Assembly: GCA_964627845.1 (NCBI GenBank) | Contig: CAZVKL010000001.1 | Location: 1-64,000 of the forward strand | Length of the DNA: 64,000 nt | From: DUUI01 sp964627845 | GTDB taxonomy: Bacteria; Bacillota_I; Bacilli_A; Erysipelotrichales; Erysipelotrichaceae | Direction: 5' to 3' | Part shown: piece after piece, positions 41,659 through 50,595 of the stretch | Position numbering within the stretch: position 1 is the stretch's first letter | Layout: each line of letters starts with the position of its first letter | Notes under the pieces: model-generated | The model's database searches: none | What the model was told of the DNA's origin: nothing | Seen by the model: the letters and a program-made list of their open reading frames with translations, nothing else | Position numbers and translations under genes: made by a program

Positions 41659-41675
41659 TGACTTTAACCTCTAAG

Positions 41676-41713
41676 AAGACTATACTTTATCCATATAAGG
41701 TTAGTCTTTTTTT
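41676..41713 (+). terminator. Terminator after nth
   Basis: AAGACTA pairs with TAGTCTT, and inside it ACTTTAT pairs with ATAAGGT, giving a long stem with one bulged base, followed by a T run. It separates the yqeH-nth genes from the export locus. Confidence 0.85.
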
Positions 41714-41727
41714 ATTGGAGGATGTGT

Positions 41728-42864
41728 ATGAAAATAATCTCGAAAGTTGGCCTATGGCTTATGTGTGGACTGCTTAGTGCTTGTACGGTTAGTCCTGGTT
41801 CTGCCTCACAATTTGATGCTAGACAGATTTCGACATTGATGAATGAGAGTGTTAATCGTTTGAATTCATTTAGTGGTCTTGTTGTTGCGCAACAAACCAA
41901 AGAAATTCAGAAAGATCAAAATAAAGTGGTGAAGGAAATCTTTGTTAGTGAAGGGGATGAGGTTAAAGAAGATACGGTCCTGTTTAATTATGATACAGAC
42001 GCAATGAAAATTGAAGTTCAAAAAGCGCAGTTAGAAATTGAGCGGATGAATAATGAAAATATTAACGCTCAGAATCAGATAACAAATCTTGTGAATGAGC
42101 GGGCTGCTGCGCCGGCATCTCAACAACTTTCCTATACGATTGAGATACAAACACTTGAAGCGTCAATTAATGAGACAAATTATAATATTGGGGCTAAACA
42201 GGTCGAGTTAAATCGCCTGAATGAATCTTTGGCCAATGCTACTGTCGTTGCGGGTTTAGAAGGGATTGTTCAAAGTATTGCGGTTGAGGGAGCGGATCCA
42301 TACTCAAATCCTTCGACTGCGTTTATAACAATTCTTCAAACGGGTAATTTTAGAGTGAAGGGGAATGTGAATGAGATGAATCTACACCAAATTTCTCAAG
42401 GGCAACCTGTTTTTGTTCGTTCTCGAATTGATGATTCGAAAGTTTGGCCTGGGGTCATAGAAAGTATTGAGATGAATAGTCCACAACAAGGAGATAACCA
42501 AGGTTTTGTTACCTCTGAGTTGGATCAATCCTCTCGTTATCCTTTCTATGTTTCTTTAGATAATACGGATGAGTTATTTTTAGGTCAACATGTCTATATT
42601 GAGCTTGATCAAGGACAATCACACCAAAGAGAAGGGGTTTGGATATTTTCTCAATACATAAACTATGATGAAGAAGGAAATGTCTTTGTTTTTAAATCAG
42701 ATAATGGGTTAGCTAAGAAACAACCGGTTGAACTTGGCGAGATGAATGAGGCGACGGGTGAATTTCAAGTCTTATCTGGTTTAGAACTTGATGATTACAT
42801 CATTCTTCCTCATGAAGAATTACAAGAGAACACGAAAGTGAATGTTATTTCGGAGGACGATTAA
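41728..42864 (+). CDS. Lipid-anchored membrane-fusion adaptor of an ABC export system (HlyD/MacA/YknX-like)
   Basis: The first adaptor of the export locus, 378 residues. It has a lipoprotein signal with lipobox LSAC (Cys19). A first biotinyl-lipoyl half (VVKEIFVSEGDEVKEDTVLF) is followed by a coiled-coil hairpin (about residues 90-165) and the second half (VVAGLEGIVQSIAVEG), then a beta-barrel domain (GNFRVKGNVNEMNLHQISQG) and a C-terminal membrane-proximal domain. ATG 41728 follows GGAGG at good spacing; an ATG 6 bases earlier is too close. It directly abuts the ATPase gene. Adaptors of this kind in Gram-positives assist MacB-type transporters. Confidence 0.85.
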   Translation: MKIISKVGLWLMCGLLSACTVSPGSASQFDARQISTLMNESVNRLNSFSGLVVAQQTKEIQKDQNKVVKEIFVSEGDEVKEDTVLFNYDTDAMKIEVQKAQLEIERMNNENINAQNQITNLVNERAAAPASQQLSYTIEIQTLEASINETNYNIGAKQVELNRLNESLANATVVAGLEGIVQSIAVEGADPYSNPSTAFITILQTGNFRVKGNVNEMNLHQISQGQPVFVRSRIDDSKVWPGVIESIEMNSPQQGDNQGFVTSELDQSSRYPFYVSLDNTDELFLGQHVYIELDQGQSHQREGVWIFSQYINYDEEGNVFVFKSDNGLAKKQPVELGEMNEATGEFQVLSGLELDDYIILPHEELQENTKVNVISEDD

Positions 42865-43551
42865 ATGATTGTTGAACTGAGAGATATAGATAAGACGTAT
42901 CAACAAGGTAAACTGGATGTAAAAGTTCTCAAGAAAGTTTCGCTAACGATTGATGAGGGTGATTTTCTAGCCATCATGGGACCTTCTGGAAGCGGTAAGA
43001 CGACATTAATGAATATTATTGGTTGCTTGGATTGGGCAACCGCTGGATCGTATTTTTTAGAGGGTCAAGATATTTCTAAAATGGATGAGAACAAAATGGC
43101 AACGCTTCGTAGTAAGAAGATTGGTTTTGTTTTCCAACAGTTTAATTTGCTGCCTAGAATGAGTGCTCTAGAAAATGTTGCTTTACCACTGCTTTATCAA
43201 GGTGTTTCGAAGAACAAACGATTTGAGCGTGCTAAGCAAGCACTGATTGATGTAGGCCTTGAGGATCGAATTCATTTTAAGCCTAATCAACTCTCTGGAG
43301 GTCAATCACAGCGTGTTGCGATTGCGAGGGCCATGGTAACAAATCCAAGCATCTTGTTAGCGGATGAGCCTACCGGGGCATTAGATCAAGCCTCTGGTGT
43401 TGCAATTATGGAATTGTTCAAAGAGATTAATCGAAATCAAAAAACGACGATTGTATTAATTACTCATGCACGTGAAGTGGCGAGTGAAGCACGTAAACTT
43501 TATACGATCTTAGATGGTGAAATCTCAATTGAACCGGAGGTGTTATCTTGA
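42865..43551 (+). CDS. MacB/LolD-type ABC transporter ATP-binding protein
   Basis: A 228-residue ATPase of the MacB-LolD-FtsE class. It shows Walker A GPSGSGKTT (residues 38-46), Q-loop FVFQQFNLLPRM, signature LSGGQSQRVAIARAM, Walker B ILLADEPTGALD and switch VLITHAREVA. The start ATG abuts the stop of the first adaptor, and its TGA stop overlaps the TTG start of the second adaptor. It is expected to power the FtsX-like permease encoded downstream by mechanotransmission rather than by substrate passage through the membrane. Confidence 0.94.
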   Translation: MIVELRDIDKTYQQGKLDVKVLKKVSLTIDEGDFLAIMGPSGSGKTTLMNIIGCLDWATAGSYFLEGQDISKMDENKMATLRSKKIGFVFQQFNLLPRMSALENVALPLLYQGVSKNKRFERAKQALIDVGLEDRIHFKPNQLSGGQSQRVAIARAMVTNPSILLADEPTGALDQASGVAIMELFKEINRNQKTTIVLITHAREVASEARKLYTILDGEISIEPEVLS

Positions 43552-45565
43552 AGAAGAAAATAGTTGTTAGCATTATTGCTCTTGTGATACTGGTTAGTTC
43601 AGTTACCTATCTTATAAATAATCAGTCGAGTGCACCGTCAAAAGTTTATCCGGTTTCCAGTGTTTATTCGCCACCAATGATGGATATGGGTAACATGGTT
43701 CAAGGTGTGGTGATGACGGACCAACTTCAACCTGTGTTTGTGAGTTCTACGCAAGAAATTAAAGAGATATTAGTCAGTGAAGGACAGTCTGTTAAAAAAG
43801 GAGATATCTTATTGACGTATGATTCGACTTTGTCTGAAATTACGTTAGTTAGGAAAGAACTTGAAATTCAAAAGTATCAATTAGAATTAGAACGATTGAA
43901 TAAAGAACTGGCAGAGATTAATTCATATCGGGCGGGCGTGCCAATTCTTATGAAGGATACGACGTCCTTAAACAATGACCGTCATTCTTACAAACAAACT
44001 TCTTTAGAAAACAAACTTGATTTAGAAGTCGTCTTTAATGATTATAAGGGTCATCAGAATGATCTAAAACCTGTTGTTTCATTTTTGTTTAATGAGGATA
44101 AACTACATTTTGAGAAGCTTAATGAGTTACCTATAGATCCTGAGGAACCAGTTGAACCGGAAGAACCAGTNNNNNNNNNNNNNNNNNNNNNNNNNNNNNN
44201 NNNNNNNNNNNNNNNNNNNNNNNNNNNNNNNNNNNNNNNNNNNNNNNNNNNNNNNNNNNNNNNNNNNNNNAGCTTAATGAGTTACCTATAGATCCTGAGG
44301 AACCAGTTGAACCGGAAGAACCAGTAGAGCCTGAAGAGCCAGTAGAGCCTGAAGAGCCTGTTGAACCGGAAGAACCAGTAGAGCCTGAAGAACCGGTTGA
44401 ACCTGAAGAGCCAGTAGAGCCTGAAGAACCGGTTGAACCTGAAGAGCCAGTAAATGATAATCTGAAATACCTCCTGGGTGGTGAGGGGACCAAAGAAGAA
44501 CCGTATTTAGTCTTGTATGTGCCAGAATTAGTATTTGATTCAAATTATCTGCGTCAAATCGACGATCTTTATATCAATGAATTAGGCGAAACATACGTCA
44601 CTTTAGTTAAATACCTAAACGATGATATAGAACAACCATTACTATTATCACTAACATTTAAGTTTTTTAATCAACTAGAATCATTCTCATTAATCGAACT
44701 GGTTATCAATCCTATTGAACCAATCATAGAGGAACCTGTTGATGAGGCACCAATCATTGACGATCCTGGATTTGAAGAACCATTCTTCCCACCAATTGTT
44801 GAAGAACCACCAACAATAACCTATACTGCCGCTGAAATACTGAGAATGAGAAATGAAAAGGAAAGCGAAATAAGAAACGCTGACCTAAATCGAAAAACAG
44901 CAAGCCTGGAATTAAATAATTTAAGACAGGAAATCGAGAATAATTTTGTTTTATCAAAATTAGATGGGATTGTTGGACCTATCATCGATGTCGAAGAAGC
45001 CAAAACAAGTGGCAATCAACTCCTACAAGTTTCAAGTTCAGGAAGTTTTATTATCGAAACAACCATCAATGAATACGATTTAGAAACAATCAAGATTGGA
45101 GACAAAATGAATGTCATGTCATATGATACTCAAAGCATGTCAGAAGGGGAAGTCATTTCTATTTCCAAGTATCCTTCATCTAACAATATGATGTTCTACA
45201 ATCCTGATCCAAACGTATCTGTTTATCCAGTTAAGTTAAATGTTGATAAATCAGCTGCCTTAAAAGAGTTTTCTTGGGTGGAGATAACCCCACAACAAAC
45301 GGATATTGATTTTGATTTAGAAACCATTTACTTGATGAACGCCTTTATTAATACAGAACAAGATAAGCCTTATATTTTAGTGGCCCAAGAGGGACGATTA
45401 GTGAAACGAGAAGTTCAATTAGGCCGTGTTCAATATGGCTCTATGACAGAGATACTCGATCATCAAATCAGTCTAGAAGAGATGATCGCCTTCCCATATG
45501 ATAAAAATGCTAAGCCAGGTAATCGTGTCGAAGAAGGCTCACTCGAAGAGCTCTACGGTTATTAA
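43548..45565 (+). CDS. Second membrane-fusion adaptor with a long hairpin-tip insertion and EPEEPV stalk (cut by assembly gap)
   Basis: The TTG start has GGAGGTG at 43536-43542. An N-terminal membrane helix (residues 3-22) and a first lipoyl half (VFVSSTQEIKEILVSEGQSV) are followed by a coiled-coil strand to about residue 123. An insertion follows, then the returning coil (AEILRMRNEKESEIRNADLN), the second lipoyl half (NNFVLSKLDGIVGPIIDVEE), a beta-barrel and the C-terminal domain. Bases 44116-44170 and 44271-44325 are identical and in the same codon phase; removing one copy and the Ns leaves 620 codons with no stop. Taken at face value the N run breaks the frame. The insertion holds hexad repeats and a GGEGTKEEPYLVLY segment. 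Confidence 0.8.
44116..44170 (+). repeat. Left copy of the 55-base duplicated contig end
   Basis: This 55-base segment, including unique coding sequence and the first repeat units, is identical to 44271-44325 on the other side of the N run. It is best read as the same genomic segment present at both contig ends, that is a k-mer-length overlap left uncollapsed by scaffolding, not a biological duplication. Confidence 0.9.
44171..44270. other. Assembly gap of exactly 100 N
   Basis: A round-number N run placed within the adaptor gene. It is flanked by identical 55-base ends, so its length is arbitrary. The true sequence is probably continuous, or contains extra 18-base repeat units. Confidence 0.97.
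44291..44452 (+). repeat. In-frame tandem repeat, nine 18-base units coding (E/D)PEEPV
   Basis: Nine consecutive 18-base units encode DPEEPV then eight EPEEPV hexads. The units use synonymous codons differently, and the last four form two identical 36-base pairs (44381-44416 and 44417-44452), which points to recent slippage. The left contig carries the first two units again at 44136-44170. The real copy number is uncertain. Confidence 0.92.
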
Positions 45566-45576
45566 GGAGGTCAGTG

Positions 45577-46830
45577 ATGTTAGAGAATATTCAACTCGCA
45601 TTTAGCGGAATCTGGACCCATAAACTAAGATCCTTATTAACCATGCTAGGCATTATCATTGGGATTGCGGCAATTATCGCCATTGTCTCAACGATCCAAG
45701 GGACCAGTGATCAAATCAAACAAAATTTAATCGGCGCTGGAAACAACACCGTCAAAGTTCAACTCAACCAGGGTGATTATCAGTATGACCCGCAATGGGG
45801 TGAAAAATTAGAAGGAGTCCCCCTAATAAGTGAAAAGACAAAATCAGATATAGAATCAATTCCCGAGGTAAAACTTGCCTCTATCTATCAGAATCGAACG
45901 TACAGTGACAATGTATCATACTTGAAAACAAAATTTACTGGACAAGTATTAGGGGTCGACGAAAACTACTTTAATGTAACCAACTATGGTATTAAAGAAG
46001 GTACTTTCTTTAGTGAGAGTGAATACAAAAACTTCAATAAGGTTGTAATCATCGATGATGTCGCAGCCAACAGCTTATTCTCAAATGAAACAGCTGTAGG
46101 TAAAAAATTAATGATCGGAAGTGAACCCTTTACCATTGTTGGCGTCACGAAGTTAAATACTCAATTTAAACCGACTATTAACAGTTTTTCTGATTATCAA
46201 ATGTATCATCAAAATCAAAGTGGAAATATCTTTATCCCATTAAATACATGGCCAATCATCTACAAATTTGATGAACCTCAATCACTCATTATCCAAGCCA
46301 GACAAACAGATGATATGCCCATTGCTGGTAAGAAAACGGAAGAACTACTTAACAATACATTAACAGTCCAAGAAGAATTAGATATAAAGTACAAATCGGA
46401 AGATCTCTTAGAACAGGCAAGACGACTTCAAGAATTATCCACCTCAACCAATAGACAATTAGTCTGGATTGCCAGTATCTCGCTTTTAGTAGGGGGGATT
46501 GGCGTAATGAACATTATGTTAGTTTCTGTCACTGAAAGAACAAAAGAGATTGGACTTAAAAAAGCGATCGGCGCTAGAAAGTCACATATCCTAAGTCAAT
46601 TCTTAACCGAGGCAGCCGTCCTTACCTTAATTGGTGGCTTAATCGGAGTCTTAGGTGGAATTGGATTATCTAAAGTTATCTCTGAACTGACCGACATGCC
46701 AACCGCCATCTCAATCCCAATTATTATTATCTCAGTATTCTTCTCAATGTTTATCGGATTAATCTTTGGGTTACTACCAGCCATCAAAGCATCAAATCTG
46801 AGTCCTATTGAGGCATTACGAAGAGATTAA
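45577..46830 (+). CDS. MacB/FtsX-type ABC transporter permease
   Basis: A 417-residue permease with the MacB topology: one N-terminal helix (TMLGIIIGIAAIIAIVSTIQ, residues about 22-41), a large extracellular domain (about 45-285) and three C-terminal helices (LVWIASISLLVGGIGVMNIM; ILSQFLTEAAVLTLIGGLIG; IIIISVFFSMFIGLIFGLLP). The phrase VSVTERTKEIGLKKAIGARK is the family hallmark. ATG 45577 follows AAGGAGGT at good distance; the GTG one codon earlier is too near. It completes the adaptor-ATPase-adaptor-permease operon and is followed by a terminator. Confidence 0.93.
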   Translation: MLENIQLAFSGIWTHKLRSLLTMLGIIIGIAAIIAIVSTIQGTSDQIKQNLIGAGNNTVKVQLNQGDYQYDPQWGEKLEGVPLISEKTKSDIESIPEVKLASIYQNRTYSDNVSYLKTKFTGQVLGVDENYFNVTNYGIKEGTFFSESEYKNFNKVVIIDDVAANSLFSNETAVGKKLMIGSEPFTIVGVTKLNTQFKPTINSFSDYQMYHQNQSGNIFIPLNTWPIIYKFDEPQSLIIQARQTDDMPIAGKKTEELLNNTLTVQEELDIKYKSEDLLEQARRLQELSTSTNRQLVWIASISLLVGGIGVMNIMLVSVTERTKEIGLKKAIGARKSHILSQFLTEAAVLTLIGGLIGVLGGIGLSKVISELTDMPTAISIPIIIISVFFSMFIGLIFGLLPAIKASNLSPIEALRRD

Positions 46831-46831
46831 A

Positions 46832-46862
46832 AAAAGAGCTTCCTTGAGTGGAAGCTCTTTTC
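46832..46862. terminator. Bidirectional terminator between the export locus and ponA
   Basis: AAAAGAGCTTCC pairs with GGAAGCTCTTTT around a short loop. A and T runs on either side let it serve both the + strand permease gene and the - strand PBP gene. Confidence 0.88.
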
Positions 46863-46870
46863 ATTAGGCT

Positions 46871-49800
46871 TTAGTCGTTACCTTCATCATTACCATTACC
46901 AGGATTTGGTTCTGGTTCTGGTGTAGGCTCTGGCTGTGCTTGTTCAACCGTAAATGTAATCGTTGAAACTTCACTTATATTAAAGGTACTAATCGCTTGT
47001 CCATCCGCTAGAATCGATGTAATCCGTGCATTAGGATTATCGGTCGGACCAGAAAGGGTAAACAGACGTCCTAAGTCATTTTGAAGGACTCGAACACTTC
47101 GACCAACATAGGACTGTAGATTGACAACCTCACCATCATAATAAGTAATTGTGAAGTTCGCTCGATCTAGATTGCTTTGACTTACTTCTTGATTAGCGTA
47201 GTTTGGTGAAATTGACTGAATCATTCCTAATTGATCGCGTGAGTTTGGTGTAATCGCCCGACGTGTAATACCAGCTGAAGTATTCTCTGTAATCCAAGCT
47301 TCTGCCTCAGCAATTGGTCTTCCAACAAAGTCTGGCATTTCAACCATTTGATTACCAGTATTAATCGTCTCGCAAATTTGGTTCGAACGGCTATCCTGAC
47401 GACTGCTCCAAGTATAGAAGGAACAAACTTGTAAGTTTTGATTTGAACGTGCATTCGAGACTTTAATCGTTCGATCTTTATTAGAATCGATAACCGTCTC
47501 AACGACATTCCCATTGAGTGTAATTTCAGTTCCATAATTAATAGATCCAAACATCCAAGAAGGATGGAACAATTGTCTGCCAGTACGAGTCATCGTTTCA
47601 CCAAGTGAATTCGTCGCCGTCATTACCTTTGTTCTATCTTGTGAACTCACTGCAACATCATCTGGATAAGAATCAATCTGAACATTTACTTCTAAACCAG
47701 AACGATCAAAGGTTCCTAAACTGACACTCTGTGATGATAGGTTAGCCAGTTCAGCCGCTTTCAATGTATCTAAACGAGAGAATTTATCAATAATTAATCC
47801 ATTCGCAATATATTCTTGGTTCATGCCCGATACAGGCGCAACATATGGATAAACACCCAATACATGTCTGATATCAACAACGCCAGCAGGTCTTTCAATG
47901 GCTGTTGGTTCATGAAAGGTTTCCGCATTATCTAGTAATAAGTTACTTTGTTGGGCAACTTGTTGGGCATTAGGCCATGGATCAGCAATAAAGTTTGGTG
48001 TTCCATCGTCATTAATAAACTGCTTAAATCCATTCCAAACCACGTGGGTATATTGGTTGGTAGAAGCTGCATGCCAAGCATCCTTGGTTGTTCCTTCTCT
48101 GATACCATAGGCTTCAAATTCATCGCCATGGTCAGATGTTCCAGTTTTTGAATAAACGGGATAAGGTCTTTGGTTCATGGATGCAGCAGTACCCGTTCCA
48201 AACGGAGCATCTACCGCCGCCTTCATGACCGTGGCCGTTAAATAAGCAGCCTCAGGCGAAATAACCTGAACTGGTTCAAAGTTAGGATAAATAGGGTCAC
48301 GACCTTCGATTTCAATACGAGTAATTGTATGTGGTCGTATGTATTGACCTTTATTGATCATCGCAGCATGGGCCCCAGCCACTTGAAGTGGGGTCGCCGT
48401 AAACAATCCACCACCTATTGAATAGGCAGAGTTTACATTTTGTGCGGTTTGAGGATCAATCCCTAAACTCGTTAAATAGTTTGTCACTCGTTCATAACCA
48501 ATGCCATCTCCTGATAATAAGGCATCCATTGTTTTTAACGCAGGAATATTCAACGATTTAATGACAGCATCTTCCAATGTAATATCACCAGCAAATTGTC
48601 CGTTTGCATTAAAGACAAAGACAGGACTACCAATATAGGCATAAGGACCATCTTCAATAACATGTTGGGTCGAATAACCTAAATACTCAAACGATAGCGA
48701 GTAAGGCAGAATTGGTTTTAAGACAGACCCTGGTTGTCGAGTCAGTGATAAGGCATTATTGAACGCTCTTTGAACTCTGTCTTGTTCTGGAAACTTACGC
48801 CCACCACCAATCGCAATAATTTCACCGGTTTGGTTATTTAATGTGACATAAGCCGCATCAATTTTATCATCGTAGTAATACTCATAATTGTTATCTTCAA
48901 TCGATTCAATGAGATTTTGTTGAGAAGGGTTAAGCGCCGTATAGATCTTCATCCCTTGTAAGTAAGGATCAATTCCATAGACATCTTGCATTTCTTCAAT
49001 CACAACATCTAAATATTCTGAATGCGGTTGAATATCACCATAGTATTTGTCGTCGCCCCAAAGCTGATTTTCTAATTTGATTGAAACAGCCATGTCGCGC
49101 TCTTCTTGAGTGATGTAACCATGTCGAAGCATTAAGTCTAATACGACATTACGACGATCAGTCCCAGCTTGTAAATGGTTATAGGCATTTAAATTCGTCG
49201 GCTCATTAATGACCCCAGCAAGATAGGCCGCTTCACTAAGGTTTAATTCACCCACACTTTTGTTAAAGTAGTACAGTGCCGCCTTCGCAATACCTCTTGA
49301 TTTAGGGACTCCAAAGTTAATCTTATTTAAGTAGAACTCTATAATTTGTTCCTTCGTCGAAATTTCCTCAAGGTCCATCGCTAATGAAATTTCTTGTGCT
49401 TTACGATCAACTGTCTCTGGCGCTAAATTATCATCATCTGAGAAAATCGAGTTTTTAATAATTTGCATGGTGATTGTCGAAGCACCAGCACCAAAGCTTC
49501 CTCCACTAAGGAATCGTCTCACGGTTTGTAACGATTCATTCGTAAAACGAGCTAAATCAAATCCTTCGTGATCAAAGAATTTAGCATCTTCAATCGCCAC
49601 AAATGCATCAACAACCACATTTGGTAAATCATCGTACGCAATATTATCGCTTAGCTTCAATCCAATCTCAGCAAAGAGTTCACCATTGGCATCATACACC
49701 AGTGTCGACTCAGGGGTCTCTAAGCGTGCGATATCAAGTTCTGGTCTTTCCGCAATCATACCTTTGACCATGTTTAGCGCAAAACCTGCCACTATCATTG

Positions 49801-49879
49801 ATATGACTAAGACCGATAATAATATAGTTGCGAGTGTCTTACGGACAATATACAACTTTCTTTTTTTAGGTTTTGTCAT
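46871..49879 (-). CDS. ponA: Class A penicillin-binding protein with C-terminal PASTA-like repeats
   Basis: Bifunctional glycan polymerase and transpeptidase, 1002 residues. A membrane helix (about 15-37) precedes the GT51 domain (IEDAKFFDHEGFD with the catalytic Glu near 98; GASTITMQIIKN, where GGSTITQQ is usual). The transpeptidase domain has SxxK in RQPGSVLKP (near 386), SLN (near 440) and KTGTS (near 578). Two PASTA-like segments follow (MPDFVGRPIAEAEAWI; LQSYVGRSVRVLQNDL), then an acidic PEPTPEPEPNPG tail. It forms an operon with recU upstream, as in Bacillus. Confidence 0.94.
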   Translation of the reverse strand: MTKPKKRKLYIVRKTLATILLSVLVISMIVAGFALNMVKGMIAERPELDIARLETPESTLVYDANGELFAEIGLKLSDNIAYDDLPNVVVDAFVAIEDAKFFDHEGFDLARFTNESLQTVRRFLSGGSFGAGASTITMQIIKNSIFSDDDNLAPETVDRKAQEISLAMDLEEISTKEQIIEFYLNKINFGVPKSRGIAKAALYYFNKSVGELNLSEAAYLAGVINEPTNLNAYNHLQAGTDRRNVVLDLMLRHGYITQEERDMAVSIKLENQLWGDDKYYGDIQPHSEYLDVVIEEMQDVYGIDPYLQGMKIYTALNPSQQNLIESIEDNNYEYYYDDKIDAAYVTLNNQTGEIIAIGGGRKFPEQDRVQRAFNNALSLTRQPGSVLKPILPYSLSFEYLGYSTQHVIEDGPYAYIGSPVFVFNANGQFAGDITLEDAVIKSLNIPALKTMDALLSGDGIGYERVTNYLTSLGIDPQTAQNVNSAYSIGGGLFTATPLQVAGAHAAMINKGQYIRPHTITRIEIEGRDPIYPNFEPVQVISPEAAYLTATVMKAAVDAPFGTGTAASMNQRPYPVYSKTGTSDHGDEFEAYGIREGTTKDAWHAASTNQYTHVVWNGFKQFINDDGTPNFIADPWPNAQQVAQQSNLLLDNAETFHEPTAIERPAGVVDIRHVLGVYPYVAPVSGMNQEYIANGLIIDKFSRLDTLKAAELANLSSQSVSLGTFDRSGLEVNVQIDSYPDDVAVSSQDRTKVMTATNSLGETMTRTGRQLFHPSWMFGSINYGTEITLNGNVVETVIDSNKDRTIKVSNARSNQNLQVCSFYTWSSRQDSRSNQICETINTGNQMVEMPDFVGRPIAEAEAWITENTSAGITRRAITPNSRDQLGMIQSISPNYANQEVSQSNLDRANFTITYYDGEVVNLQSYVGRSVRVLQNDLGRLFTLSGPTDNPNARITSILADGQAISTFNISEVSTITFTVEQAQPEPTPEPEPNPGNGNDEGND

Positions 49880-49892
49880 GATTCATTCTCCT

Positions 49893-50459
49893 TTATAGTA
49901 ATTGTTTTAAAACCTCAATATAATCACAAGGTTTCAAATACGAATAAGGTATTAAATGTCCATTCTCTACAATCCACTCATATGGAATGGATTTTAAAGA
50001 CGTTTCCTTAAGAAAAGATTTTAATACCAAGTAATCAACTAAATAAGTCTTTTGATGTGAGGTAAACCGAATAATTAGGAAACTAAATCCTCCATGAAAC
50101 AAGACAGCATCTAAATGCTCGAATTGATGCTTATGTATCATCGAAAGGGGAATCCGTGTTTTATTCTTAGTTTGCTTCGCTTCAAAATCAATATACTTCC
50201 CATTATAGACACCATTGTAATCCGTTGTCGAAGGGAGTTGATAGAAAGCTTTAGTGATCTTAGCCGCAGATCGTTTTGGGTAATCCACCTCCACCACCGT
50301 AATTGGGGTTGGCTTTTTATGAACCAAAGCAATTTGATGAGCGGCATAAAATTGGTTTGTTCTATTTAAGTCATCTTCCAGTGATTGACCAAGATTACCT
50401 TTGTTAATCGGTTTGTCCATGTTCACTTTTGATTTCTTTCCATTAGGGTAGCCAATCAT
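49893..50459 (-). CDS. recU: Holliday junction resolvase RecU
   Basis: Cleaves four-way junctions in recombination and chromosome segregation. The 188 residues show the RecU nuclease core: NKGNLGQSLEDDLNRTNQFY (catalytic Glu near 26), AKQTKNKTRIPLSMIHKHQF preceded by YIDFEAK with the metal acidic residues, then GGFSFLIIRF. ATG 50459 has AGGAG upstream at a long spacing; GTG 50468 is an alternative start. It is 13 bases before ponA and divergent from gpsB. Confidence 0.92.
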   Translation of the reverse strand: MIGYPNGKKSKVNMDKPINKGNLGQSLEDDLNRTNQFYAAHQIALVHKKPTPITVVEVDYPKRSAAKITKAFYQLPSTTDYNGVYNGKYIDFEAKQTKNKTRIPLSMIHKHQFEHLDAVLFHGGFSFLIIRFTSHQKTYLVDYLVLKSFLKETSLKSIPYEWIVENGHLIPYSYLKPCDYIEVLKQLL

Positions 50460-50475
50460 ATTTATCACCGCTCCT

Positions 50476-50484
50476 ATTATATCA
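50476..50484 (-). promoter_or_regulatory. Extended -10 promoter of recU-ponA
   Basis: On the minus strand TGATATAAT is an extended -10. The expected start point (about 50469) falls after the AGGAG and at the GTG 50468, so transcripts from it would be leaderless if GTG is used. The -35 is weak. Confidence 0.45.
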
Positions 50485-50538
50485 ATTTTAAGCTTTTAAT
50501 ACTATACTATGTCTTAGGCCACCAAGAAACAAATGTAC

Positions 50539-50567
50539 TTGGAAAATGATGTGATTTTTGGTATTAT
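50539..50567 (+). promoter_or_regulatory. Promoter of gpsB
   Basis: TTGGAA (50539-50544) and TATTAT (50562-50567) are spaced by 17 bases. The gene's AGAGGCGA site and ATG follow at normal distance. Confidence 0.6.
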
Positions 50568-50595
50568 ACTAATGGTACTAAATAGAAGAGGCGAC

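Noticed and set aside
44291..44452. 18-base tandem units considered as a CRISPR or DNA-level regulatory repeat
   Set aside because: No spacers, perfect codon periodicity and synonymous variation show a protein-coding repeat.
44131..44543. Minus-strand frames coding Gly-Ser-Thr or Leu-Gln-Ala-Leu repeats opposite the adaptor gene
   Set aside because: They are only the complement of the EPEEPV repeat and have no start signals; the plus frame continues into the adaptor domains on both sides.
49893..50468. Frames on the plus strand opposite recU (50115-50369)
   Set aside because: Shadow of recU, without ribosome binding site or recognisable protein pattern.
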